In this document: one piece after another, positions 14,956 through 23,943 of the stretch
Layout: each line of letters starts with the position of its first letter
Numbering within the stretch: the stretch's first letter is position 1
NCBI GenBank assembly: GCA_031283105.1
Contig: JAITCL010000078.1
Location: 1 to 39,468, forward strand
Origin: Treponema sp.
GTDB taxonomy: Bacteria > Spirochaetota > Spirochaetia > Treponematales > Breznakiellaceae
Reading direction: 5' to 3'
Length of the DNA stretch: 39,468 bases
Notes under the pieces: generated by a model
The model's input: the letters and a program-made list of their open reading frames with translations, nothing else
Database searches by the model: none
Told to the model about the DNA's origin: nothing
Program-made: the position numbers and the translations under genes

Positions 14956-17730
14956 ATGGCAGAAAAAAAACCTTCAAAGAACTCTGATCGCGGCACAATC
15001 GGTTCGGCGGAAGAACTTGACGCTTACGGCGTGTGGGTTAAAAGCGAACCGCAAGACCTGACTGCAAGCATGGCGGAAGCGGTCAATTTTGACACTGAAG
15101 CCGTACCCTACGCTGACTTTGACATGGAGTTTGACGATACGGAGGAATCAAGTTTTGATTTTGCCGATCTGGAACCGGTAATTCCGGAGATTAGTGTTGA
15201 AGACGATGATAATGATAATTTCGATGTCGGAATAACGGCGTCTGCGGCAGAACGGGGCGGCGAAGAAGCGTCCACCCAGCTTTTGATGAAAATAGCCGAT
15301 GAACTGTCGGCGATCCGGCTTGAGTTAAGCACCCTGAAAAAGGAATTTGCCGGTGTGCGCATTGAAAGCGCCCCCGGCGTAAAAACCGCCGGCGTAACCG
15401 CCGAAGCCCGGCACGGCGGTTTTTTTGACGGAGAAGAGGGAGATGATGAAAAAATCACCCTGACCGGCGATGAGATGGAAAACATTCTTACATCCGCCGA
15501 TTTTTCCGCAGAGGAAGGCATTGGTTTTGATGCCCGGCGGGAAGCGGATGAAGCCGCGCTTAAAGAGCTTTCCGAACAGAATGAAAGCGCCACGGAAACA
15601 GAAGAAGAGGAAGAGATAGCCATAGATTTCGACAATCTGGGCATCAACCTGGATGATGACATCGAGGCGGAAGCGCTTGATGAATTCCCGCCGCTGGAAG
15701 CCGGTATTGATGATGATTTTGAAACATCATCTCTTGACGCGTTGTCATTGGAAGAAATACCCCCGCTGGAAGAGATACCGTCAGAAGAAATGCCTTCGGA
15801 AGAGATGCAAGAAGAGCTTATGCCCCTTGAATCGCTTAAAGAAGAAGATGATGAAGAATTGCAGGATCTCCGCCGTGAAGGCGCGATTCCTTTTACGCCC
15901 GCCCCCGATAACAGCATGTATCTTGAAACAGACCCTTTTGCCCTTGATGATTCCGGTCTCGAAGAAATCCCCCTCGGAGAAACATCCTTCGATGAAACCG
16001 CTCTTGAAGAACCTGCCCTTGATGATTCCGGTCTCGGAGAAATTTCCCTCGGAGAAACATCCTTCGATGAAACTACTCTTGAAGAACCTGCCCTTGATGA
16101 TTCCGGTTTCGAAGAAATTTCCCTCGGAGAAACATCCTTCGATGAAACCGCCCTTGAAGAAATCGCTCTCGAAGAACCTGCTCTTGAAGATACGGCTATT
16201 GAAGAAACTACTCTTGATGAACCTGCCCTCGCAGAAAGCGGTTTAACAGAAACCGTTTCCCCGGATACGGCTTCTGAAATTACCGCGGATTTAAGTTTTG
16301 ATGAAACCAGCTTTGACCTTGATGCCGATGATTTTTCCATTGATGAAAGTTTGCCCCCGCCCGAAGAAGAAATAGTTGAAGAACAGACTGCGGAACAAAC
16401 CTTTGAAAGCCCGGCCCCGATTGAGGAAGAAATCAGCGATGAGCCGGTCTTTGATACCGATCTGGATCTTTCCGCCGAAAGCCTGTCCCCATTTGAAGAA
16501 GAAACCGGCGATTTGGACATTTCCACCGAAAGTGAAATAAGTATTGAGCAAACTTTTGAAAGTCCGGTTTCGCTGGGAGATGAAATAAGCATTGAACAAA
16601 CTTTTGAAAGCCCGGCCCCAATTGAGGAAGAAATCAGCGATGAACCGGTCTTTGATACCAGTCTGGATCTTTCCGCCGAAAGCCTGTCCCCGTTTGAAGA
16701 AGAAACCGGCGATTTGGACATTTCCGCTGAAAGTGAAATAAGCATTGGGGAAACTTTTGAAAGCCCGGCCCCAATTGAGGAAGAAATCAGCGATGAGCCG
16801 GTCTTTGATACCGGGCTGGATCTCTCCGAAGCGGTCATTGACGAGCCGGATCTTTCCGCCGGGTTGGTGGAAGCTCCCCTGGAGGAACCGGTTCTGGGTG
16901 ATATTTCGTTTGGGGATGACATATCGCTTGACATGGATGATTTTGGATCCGGCATTGATATTGATACCGGCGCTGAATTGGGCGCGGAAGAAGATCTCGG
17001 CCTTGCCGATGACCTGGCGATGGATGATGTCGAGACCGGAGACAGCGGCCTCGGCGGCGACATTGTTATGGATGAGAGCATCGGGCTTGATACGGAAGCC
17101 GACGATTCCGTTGAGAGTCTTGCCGTAGATATTGATACCGGCGCGGAAGAAGATCTCGGCCTTGCCGAAGACTTGGCGATGGATGATGTTGAGACCGGCA
17201 TTGAGCTTGATATGGGAGCCGACGGCCTCGTTATGGATGAAACCGGCATCGAGCTTGATGCCGGAGACATCGGCCCTGCCGGCGGCCTTGCCGGCGGCCT
17301 TACCGATGATCTTGCCGGCGATCTTGCCCTGGATGACTTTGACGCAGGTATCGATCTTGACGTAAAAGAAGAAGATGGCGGCCTTGCCGGCGGCCCTGCC
17401 GGAAGCCTTGCCGACGACGGCCTTACCGGGATTATTCCCGAAGGTTTTGAAATAAACGCGGAAGAAGCCCCCATTTCGGTGGATGACGATCTGGAAGCCT
17501 TTGACGAAGGGGAAATAAGCCTGCCCCAGGCCTCCGCGGCCAAAACCGCCGGGGCTGATGCCGACGAGGATATTGATATTCCGGCAAATTTCAAGAGTGA
17601 GCTGAAAAGCGTGTTGTCGTACATGGATCGTCTCCTGGAATCTCTGCCGGAGGATAAAATCGAAGAATTCGCAAAATCCGAATATTTTGATTCGTATAAA
17701 AAAATATTCAAGGAATTGGGATTGGTGTAG
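14956..17730 (+). CDS. Large acidic tandem-repeat protein (924 aa)
   Basis: GGGAGC ribosome site, very D/E-rich, 25-aa repeats (LEEPALDDSGLEEISLGETSFDETA) and longer TFESPAPIEEEISDEPVFDTxLDLS repeats, non-repetitive C-terminus IPANFKSELKSVLSYMDRLLESLPEDKIEEFAKSEYFDSYKKIFKELGLV. Confidence 0.88.
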   Translation: MAEKKPSKNSDRGTIGSAEELDAYGVWVKSEPQDLTASMAEAVNFDTEAVPYADFDMEFDDTEESSFDFADLEPVIPEISVEDDDNDNFDVGITASAAERGGEEASTQLLMKIADELSAIRLELSTLKKEFAGVRIESAPGVKTAGVTAEARHGGFFDGEEGDDEKITLTGDEMENILTSADFSAEEGIGFDARREADEAALKELSEQNESATETEEEEEIAIDFDNLGINLDDDIEAEALDEFPPLEAGIDDDFETSSLDALSLEEIPPLEEIPSEEMPSEEMQEELMPLESLKEEDDEELQDLRREGAIPFTPAPDNSMYLETDPFALDDSGLEEIPLGETSFDETALEEPALDDSGLGEISLGETSFDETTLEEPALDDSGFEEISLGETSFDETALEEIALEEPALEDTAIEETTLDEPALAESGLTETVSPDTASEITADLSFDETSFDLDADDFSIDESLPPPEEEIVEEQTAEQTFESPAPIEEEISDEPVFDTDLDLSAESLSPFEEETGDLDISTESEISIEQTFESPVSLGDEISIEQTFESPAPIEEEISDEPVFDTSLDLSAESLSPFEEETGDLDISAESEISIGETFESPAPIEEEISDEPVFDTGLDLSEAVIDEPDLSAGLVEAPLEEPVLGDISFGDDISLDMDDFGSGIDIDTGAELGAEEDLGLADDLAMDDVETGDSGLGGDIVMDESIGLDTEADDSVESLAVDIDTGAEEDLGLAEDLAMDDVETGIELDMGADGLVMDETGIELDAGDIGPAGGLAGGLTDDLAGDLALDDFDAGIDLDVKEEDGGLAGGPAGSLADDGLTGIIPEGFEINAEEAPISVDDDLEAFDEGEISLPQASAAKTAGADADEDIDIPANFKSELKSVLSYMDRLLESLPEDKIEEFAKSEYFDSYKKIFKELGLV
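15973..16165 (+). repeat. 75-nt tandem repeats within the acidic protein gene
   Basis: CTCGGAGAAACATCCTTCGATGAAAC recurs at 15973, 16048 and 16123 (exact 75-nt period). Confidence 0.9.
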
Positions 17731-17732
17731 CA

Positions 17733-18074
17733 ATGGGGCTTCTGAGCAAAGCCATTGCCATAAACAATGCGAATCTTGCCGGTACAAACGCCGTTTCCGG
17801 AGAGCTTCAGGCCATTGTTGTTAATTTCCACCGTAAAAACCCTTTATTTCATGGAATAGTTTTCAACGGCGCTTCGCCGGACATTGACGGTATGCTTGCC
17901 GATCATGGCGCGGTGTACACTGATTTACCCGGTGAAAACTGCCTCGCCCTGCTGCCCGACGGGCTGGACAGGGAACTTTTTGCGCACCTGCTTTCCCATT
18001 CCACCGGTCTGGCGGTGCTTTTCCAATTCAGCGCCAATTCAGTTTCTCCCGCCTTTGAGGCGCTGGGGATATGA
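17733..18074 (+). CDS. Hypothetical protein, 113 aa
   Basis: Starts 2 nt after the upstream stop; full codon-like composition. Confidence 0.7.
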   Translation: MGLLSKAIAINNANLAGTNAVSGELQAIVVNFHRKNPLFHGIVFNGASPDIDGMLADHGAVYTDLPGENCLALLPDGLDRELFAHLLSHSTGLAVLFQFSANSVSPAFEALGI

Positions 18075-18078
18075 AAAT

Positions 18079-18126
18079 AGGGAGTAGAGAGTAGGGAGTA
18101 GGGAATGGGGAATGGGGAATGGGGAG
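18079..18126. repeat. Heptad array (GGGAGTA/GGGAATG)n between 113-aa ORF and DUF115 gene
   Basis: GGGAGTAGAGAGTAGGGAGTAGGGAATGGGGAATGGGGAATGGGGAG. Confidence 0.9.
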
Positions 18127-18134
18127 CGCAATGA

Positions 18135-19601
18135 TTGGTCAGTAAGCTGAACGGGTTGTCAACAGATACAGAGAACGAGCAACACTCCCCATTTTCTGTT
18201 ACACAACTTCACTCCCGATACCAGCCGCAGATTGAAGCCGACCGCTATATCGAAGCGCTTAACCTGCGCCGTGACATAGACTATTTTATTTTAATTGAAC
18301 CGGGGCTGGGTTATCTGATTCCCGCCCTGCGGCAATTCCGGCCTGAAAGTAAAATCGTTGTTCTCCATGCGGATAATTATTTTCGCGTAACAGCAGACCG
18401 TTACCCTGATATTCCGGTATGGCTCCCGGACAGCGGGATAGGGGTACAGGAATTTCTTGAAGAACAAATTCCCGAGGCGGCTTCGGCGCGGATTATCGAA
18501 TGGCGTCCCAGCATCCGCGCCTATGGGGATAGATGCCTTGAGCTTGTCCGCGAAAGCACGGAATTTATCAAGCGTTCAGAAGCAAGCCGCAGAACCGGCG
18601 CCGTATTTGGCGGAAGATGGGCGCGCAATTTCTTCCGCAATCTCGCGCTCGTGAACAGGACGGTACTGTACCGGACTATGGATATGCCCATAGTCATTAC
18701 CGGTTCAGGCCCCAGCCTGGAGGCCGCCCTGCCGCAAATTCTGGCGGCGCGGAAAAGTGTGTTTGTTCTGGCGGCTTCTTCTTCACTGCCCGCATTGGCG
18801 GCGGGCGGCATTACGCCCGACATGGTGATCAGCACGGACGGCGGCGGCTGGGCGCTGCTGCATTTACACGCCTGCTTCCGCGGGGAAAGAACGCCGCCCC
18901 TGCTGGCCTGTTCCCTTTCCGCGGCTATTCCTTCCCAATGCGCCGCCCTCCCCCTGCTTCCCCTGAATGACGGCACGGTGTGGCAGAGCATGGCACTGCA
19001 AAGCATCGGCATTCCTTCGGCGCTCGTCCCGCAGCGGGGAACGGTAACCGCATCCGCCCTTGAACTGGCTTTGGCTCTTTCAAGCGGCAGTATTTTTCTT
19101 GCCGGTATGGATCTTGGGATACCGGACATACGAAGCCATGCCCGGCCCTACGGTTTTGACCATCTGTTTTACGGCGCGGCGTCGCGGCTGCGGCCCGTGT
19201 ACTCGCAGCACTTTATCCGTTCACGGGCAATTAAGGCGGGGGGCAGCCATGACGTGTACGCCGCCTGGTTCAAAAACAGAATTGCGTCATCACCTGCGCG
19301 GATTTTTTCTATTGGCGGCAATCACGCGGTTTTGGGAAACAGCCTGCCCCGCATGAATTTAACAGAAGACGAGGGGGAGCATAAAGTCAGCGGCTGTTTC
19401 AAAATAATGACGCTTAACGATTCACCGGCGGAACGCCGCAGCCATGCCGCCGAAACCCTGATTGCCGCGCTGGGTAACCCGCAGTATGCCGCCGTTCTGT
19501 CAGGCGAATTAAGTCCGCTGCTGTTCCCCTCGAACCCCCAAGTCCCGCCAGAAGAAATTGCGGAAACGCTGCGAAATATAACCCGGAGGAAATGTGGATA
19601 A
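18135..19601 (+). CDS. DUF115 / motility accessory factor (Maf)-like protein
   Basis: PIVITGSGPSLEAALPQILAARKSVFVLAASSSLPALAAGGITPDMVISTDGG matches the DUF115 core; TTG start with GGGGAG upstream; ATG alternatives not obvious. Confidence 0.8.
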   Translation: MVSKLNGLSTDTENEQHSPFSVTQLHSRYQPQIEADRYIEALNLRRDIDYFILIEPGLGYLIPALRQFRPESKIVVLHADNYFRVTADRYPDIPVWLPDSGIGVQEFLEEQIPEAASARIIEWRPSIRAYGDRCLELVRESTEFIKRSEASRRTGAVFGGRWARNFFRNLALVNRTVLYRTMDMPIVITGSGPSLEAALPQILAARKSVFVLAASSSLPALAAGGITPDMVISTDGGGWALLHLHACFRGERTPPLLACSLSAAIPSQCAALPLLPLNDGTVWQSMALQSIGIPSALVPQRGTVTASALELALALSSGSIFLAGMDLGIPDIRSHARPYGFDHLFYGAASRLRPVYSQHFIRSRAIKAGGSHDVYAAWFKNRIASSPARIFSIGGNHAVLGNSLPRMNLTEDEGEHKVSGCFKIMTLNDSPAERRSHAAETLIAALGNPQYAAVLSGELSPLLFPSNPQVPPEEIAETLRNITRRKCG

Positions 19602-21315
19602 ATGGGTTTTTTTTGAACGCAACCTTCTTGCCCTTTCCGCGCACAACCCCGCGCTCTGCTCACAGTTTTCCGCTGCGGAAACAACGCGGGGGCGTTACAA
19701 ATTTCTGGATTCCCTTTCCGGGGAGTTGATACCCGCCCTCGTTGATTACAGCGGCGCGGCCCATGCCCTGCACTCTACCGTTGATCCGGTCAGAGAGGCG
19801 GAACGGCTGGTTTCAACTTTATCAAAAGACAGAAACGGCCTGCCTGCCGAAGGCTTTGTGGTATTCATGGGTCTGGGCGCGGGCTTCGCCCCCCTGGCGG
19901 CGCTGAACAGCGGCGTATCCCATGTGCTGATTATTGATTACGACATTAACGGCGTTGCCGAACTGTTGTGTTCCCGCGACTACATTGCGCTGTTGGGAGA
20001 TCCCCGCTGTACCCTGCTGGTGGATCCGCCGCCCGGCCTTATTGAGAGCGTCATACTTGAGTTATACCAACCCGCCCTGTGCGGTGGAATCAAGACGCTG
20101 CCCCTGCGCTCCCGGACGGAACTGGACAAACAGAATTTCGGCGCAGCCGCCGATGCGATACAGCAAACCATCGAAAAGGTATCCGCCGATTATTCGGTAC
20201 AGGCGCATTTTGGCATGCGCTGGTTTGCCAATATTATTCGCAATTTGGCGGCAGCCCAGCGCCAGAACCGGAGCGCTCCGCCCATCCGCGAAGCCGCCAT
20301 CTGCGCGGCAGGTCCCTCGCTGGACAATCAAATTGCTCTTCTTTCCCAACAAAAAGACAAAGCGGGAGCGCAAAAATTGTTTGTCATTTCCGCGGATACC
20401 GCGCTGCCGTCCCTGCTGCACCGGGGAATCAGGCCCGACGCGGTCGTTTCCATTGATTGCCAGCATATCAGTTATTATCATTTTATGGGGATGGACTGCG
20501 CCGACATTCCGCTGTTTCTTGACATCGCCAGCCCGCCCCTGCTGGCGGGATTTTCAAATCATCCCTTCTTTTTTTCCGGCGGCCATCCGCTGGCGGCGTA
20601 CATTACGCAGGAATGGCGCCCCCTCCCCCTGCTGGACACTTCCGGCGGCAATGTCACCTATGCCTGCCTGTCCCTTGCGGAAAGCCTCGGCGCGCAACAC
20701 ATAACCGTTTACGGAGCGGATTTTTCGTATCCCTCGGGCAGGGTTTATGCCCGGGGAACCTACATTTATCCGTTTTTCGAGCGCAGACAGGAACGCCGCT
20801 GTCCGCTGGAGGCCCAGCTTTCCTCATTCCTCTACCGCAGTCCCTTCCTGCCCGCGGAAAACGCTGACGGTGAAATTCTTCCCCCCTACGAAACCGCCGC
20901 GCTGCGCCTGTACCGCGCCAATTTTGAGCGCAAAATCTCCACCATGAAAGCCCGGGTGTCGGCGGCGGCGGGACGGGGAATCCCGCTTGCAATCCGCGAA
21001 AAAAGCCCCTCACTATCGCCTGACGCGCGTCATCGCATTTTCACCCTGTTTGCCCCGGGAAAAATGGTGATGGACGCGGCTGATTTTTTGGAACAGTACC
21101 GCCATGATATTGCGGCGCTGCCGGTTTTCGCCGGAACAGCCGCCGGCTATCTGCGGAATCTGAACGCTGATCAGCGGCGCGTTTTTATCACTCTGCTGCC
21201 GCAGACTGCGGCATTGAGGCACCGCCGCCCAGAACTGGCAGCGGGCGATCTCCTTGAAGCGGTCAAAAGTTATTGCGTAAATGAAATTGACAAAATCGGT
21301 GACAGTCACCCATAG
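19594..21315 (+). CDS. Second DUF115 / Maf-like protein
   Basis: AAICAAGPSLDNQIALLSQQKDKAGAQKLFVISADTALPSLLHRGIRPDAVVSIDCQ; GTG start overlapping the preceding stop. Confidence 0.82.
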   Translation: MDKWVFFERNLLALSAHNPALCSQFSAAETTRGRYKFLDSLSGELIPALVDYSGAAHALHSTVDPVREAERLVSTLSKDRNGLPAEGFVVFMGLGAGFAPLAALNSGVSHVLIIDYDINGVAELLCSRDYIALLGDPRCTLLVDPPPGLIESVILELYQPALCGGIKTLPLRSRTELDKQNFGAAADAIQQTIEKVSADYSVQAHFGMRWFANIIRNLAAAQRQNRSAPPIREAAICAAGPSLDNQIALLSQQKDKAGAQKLFVISADTALPSLLHRGIRPDAVVSIDCQHISYYHFMGMDCADIPLFLDIASPPLLAGFSNHPFFFSGGHPLAAYITQEWRPLPLLDTSGGNVTYACLSLAESLGAQHITVYGADFSYPSGRVYARGTYIYPFFERRQERRCPLEAQLSSFLYRSPFLPAENADGEILPPYETAALRLYRANFERKISTMKARVSAAAGRGIPLAIREKSPSLSPDARHRIFTLFAPGKMVMDAADFLEQYRHDIAALPVFAGTAAGYLRNLNADQRRVFITLLPQTAALRHRRPELAAGDLLEAVKSYCVNEIDKIGDSHP

Positions 21316-21318
21316 GGA
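21298..21318 (+). repeat. 21-bp palindrome-containing repeat GGTGACAGTCACCCATAGGGA
   Basis: Identical (inverted) at 35177-35197. Confidence 0.9.
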
Positions 21319-21353
21319 ATTTGTATATAAAATGGTATAGGGGTATAATTTAT

Positions 21354-21800
21354 ATGGAATATCGTAAAGCAAATATTAATGATGTAAATATATTAATAAA
21401 TTTAAGGAAACAGCAATTATTGGATGAAGGAGATGTTCCTGAAAATTGTATAGATAATGATTTAAAAAAATATTTTTCGGAAAATATTGTAAATAATAAA
21501 TTTATAGCTTGGTTGGCAATAGAGAATAATGAAATAATAGCAACAAGCGGATTATGTTTTTATGAATTACCACCAACATATAGAAATCCATCTGGTAAAG
21601 TAGCATATATTACGAATATGTTTACAAAAAATGAATTCAGACGAAAAGGAATTGCTACAATATTATTTGAAAAAATACTTAATGAAGCAAAAATATTAAA
21701 TTATAAAATATTCAGATTACATACATCAATATATGGGAAAGGATTATATAAAAAATATGGTTTTATAGATTCTGATGGGTTTATGCATTTAAAAATATAA
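21354..21800 (+). CDS. GNAT-family N-acetyltransferase (AT-rich gene)
   Basis: MEYRKANINDVNILINLRKQQL...VAYITNMFTKNEFRRKGIATILFEKILNEAK (acetyl-CoA site R-x-K-G-I-A). Confidence 0.88.
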   Translation: MEYRKANINDVNILINLRKQQLLDEGDVPENCIDNDLKKYFSENIVNNKFIAWLAIENNEIIATSGLCFYELPPTYRNPSGKVAYITNMFTKNEFRRKGIATILFEKILNEAKILNYKIFRLHTSIYGKGLYKKYGFIDSDGFMHLKI

Positions 21801-21883
21801 TAAAAATAAATGGTATACGCCCACACTTCGCATAACAAGTATATAACTGTACGCCGCCGGGTGTCGGGCGCCATGAACGCAAA

Positions 21884-23530
21884 CTATTGCATTGTTGAAT
21901 TCCCCATAATTATCTTCTTGCCCTTAAAATACGGAAACCATGATTCCGGTTCTCCGGTGTAAATTTCAAACTCGCTTTCCATAACGCCCTGCGCCGCCTG
22001 TAAATCTTCCATTAAGTCATCGAATTGTTGAAACCCCGGAATATATTCGGTAAGCAGATAAATCGTATCGTAGTCTTCCGCTTCCGGCAGGGGAATAACC
22101 GCATTTCCCTGGCCTGTCCTCAAATATTCACCAAGATATTTATACCAGTCGATAAAATAATACGCCTGTTCGTCATGTACATACGGAATTAAATTGGCAT
22201 ATTTCCACGATGACCAACCGGCATTAATAACATACACCGGTATGTCTTTATCACGCGTAAATACATACTGATTCGGCTTGTTGCGAAAAATATTTTCAAT
22301 GTTGCTTTCCCTCGCCGCATTAAACGCGCAGCACCCGCATAATAGCAGCATTGCAACAAACGCCATTTTTTTTGACCGCGCTTCAATTGAAGCAATCAGC
22401 ATTGCCGGCAAAATAACAAAAAACGGAAAAACGGGCATACCGTAACGCAAAATCTTATACGGGGCAATTATCAAAACAATAAACAGATACAGTATTGACG
22501 CGATAAAAATATACCATGCCATTTTTTGAACGGCGGAAATATTTTTGCCGCGCAGTTTCTGTTTGCGAATTAACGGAACCGCCAAATATGCCAGACACGC
22601 GGCAATAACCGGATAACTGAAAAAATGTTTCTGTAAAAGCGTTACGGCGCCCGTTATTGAAGACCATATATTTCCCCATATATTACCCGATATAGTCCTT
22701 ACGGCCTCCTGTCCCCGGTACGAAAAAAAGCCGGATATATATTTCGGATAGAAAATCCGGGCAAACAGTATTCCCAGACATAGCACCGCACAGTAATACG
22801 GTATTTCAGTAAACGTTTTATTTTTACAGTGCAGATACACGACATAGAGCCCCAACAGTCCGATAAAAATTAACGCATAGTATCCCGTCATAAGCGTAAC
22901 GGCGGTAATCAACGACATAAGCGCTATCGGCTTTACACGATATTTCTTCCATCCAATACTTACCGCACAATAATAACAGAATATAATAAACAACATTTCC
23001 TGTATTTGATACGGCCGCAAAAAAAGCGTATTGGAAATGGCCGCGGTTGATAAAAATGCGCATAACGTTGCCGCGCACTGCAGCAGTTCAGACCCGGCAA
23101 ACAGCAGCCGCATTAGCAAAAAGAAAAATATAAACGATACGGTAAAAAACAGGAGGTTGAGAATACCCCCTCTGAAAACAATCGGCGCTATATCGCCGGT
23201 TTTAAGCCCGACCAACGAAAGCCGCAAAAATGTATAGTACAAATTAGTATGCGGGGGGTCGCGGTTATCTTTCCATAAACTGCGCACGTCAGCTAACGCG
23301 TCTTTCAAGCTCGCAGAACTGACAAGGCTTGCTTCCTTCAACTCTTTTCCGGTATATTTTTTGCCGTATTCATAATTTTCCCTTATGATAAAATCATTGT
23401 AGCAGGCAATGGCTATGGTTAATCCTTCGTCTACGTGCAAGCCGTCCTTTTGCGAAAGCCAATATATACGAATGCCCAGGGCAAGTACATATACCGCGAT
23501 TAAAATAAGCGCCTGATGCAATTTTTTCAT
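21884..23530 (-). CDS. Multi-TM glycosyltransferase-like membrane protein (GT39/ArnT-like)
   Basis: MKKLHQALILIAVYVLALGIRIYWLSQKDGLHVDEGLTIAIACY: TM1 followed by the DE-containing loop typical of GT-C fold enzymes; many TM segments; start at 23530 overlaps gtrA stop. Confidence 0.75.
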   Translation of the reverse strand: MKKLHQALILIAVYVLALGIRIYWLSQKDGLHVDEGLTIAIACYNDFIIRENYEYGKKYTGKELKEASLVSSASLKDALADVRSLWKDNRDPPHTNLYYTFLRLSLVGLKTGDIAPIVFRGGILNLLFFTVSFIFFFLLMRLLFAGSELLQCAATLCAFLSTAAISNTLFLRPYQIQEMLFIIFCYYCAVSIGWKKYRVKPIALMSLITAVTLMTGYYALIFIGLLGLYVVYLHCKNKTFTEIPYYCAVLCLGILFARIFYPKYISGFFSYRGQEAVRTISGNIWGNIWSSITGAVTLLQKHFFSYPVIAACLAYLAVPLIRKQKLRGKNISAVQKMAWYIFIASILYLFIVLIIAPYKILRYGMPVFPFFVILPAMLIASIEARSKKMAFVAMLLLCGCCAFNAARESNIENIFRNKPNQYVFTRDKDIPVYVINAGWSSWKYANLIPYVHDEQAYYFIDWYKYLGEYLRTGQGNAVIPLPEAEDYDTIYLLTEYIPGFQQFDDLMEDLQAAQGVMESEFEIYTGEPESWFPYFKGKKIIMGNSTMQ

Positions 23531-23943
23531 TTTTTCTCCCTTTTTTGACGATTGAATACGATAAACCGTTGTCCCAGATAATTCAAAACGGTAAACAGGC
23601 ACATTCCGGCAAACAATGCGCCATTCTCCTGTATTTTTATTGATTGGCTGTGCAGGGCGTACCGCATCACCGGTTTTGCAATTCCGTAGGCAATACCATA
23701 GCAGCATACAATATTTGCCGCAAACGCCGCGACCATAAACAGGTTCCACCCCTTCACCGCAAAAGTAAAATATTTATTCAAAAAGAAACTTAAAATACTG
23801 GTGATAATATAATTACACGCCGACGAAAACCAGTAATTCAACTGCGCCGCGTTATACAGTATAAACATTATCGCGGATCCTGTAAAAGTATTGATTACCC
23901 CGACAATCATAAATCGAAAAAACTGTTTGTTAATTAACTTCAT
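23527..23943 (-). CDS. GtrA-family membrane protein
   Basis: FRFMIVGVINTFTGSAIMFILYN...LNKYFTF; four TM. Confidence 0.9.
   Translation of the reverse strand: MKLINKQFFRFMIVGVINTFTGSAIMFILYNAAQLNYWFSSACNYIITSILSFFLNKYFTFAVKGWNLFMVAAFAANIVCCYGIAYGIAKPVMRYALHSQSIKIQENGALFAGMCLFTVLNYLGQRFIVFNRQKREKK

Noticed and set aside
15108-17831. 907-aa minus-strand ORF antisense to the acidic repeat protein
   Set aside because: Ser-rich low-complexity mirror of a D/E-rich repeat gene; no domain, no sensible start; artefact of codon bias on the opposite strand. The 498-aa ORF at 16291-17787 is rejected for the same reason.
11899-18126. CRISPR array interpretation of the heptad repeats
   Set aside because: Repeats of 7 nt without spacers and no cas genes in the window.
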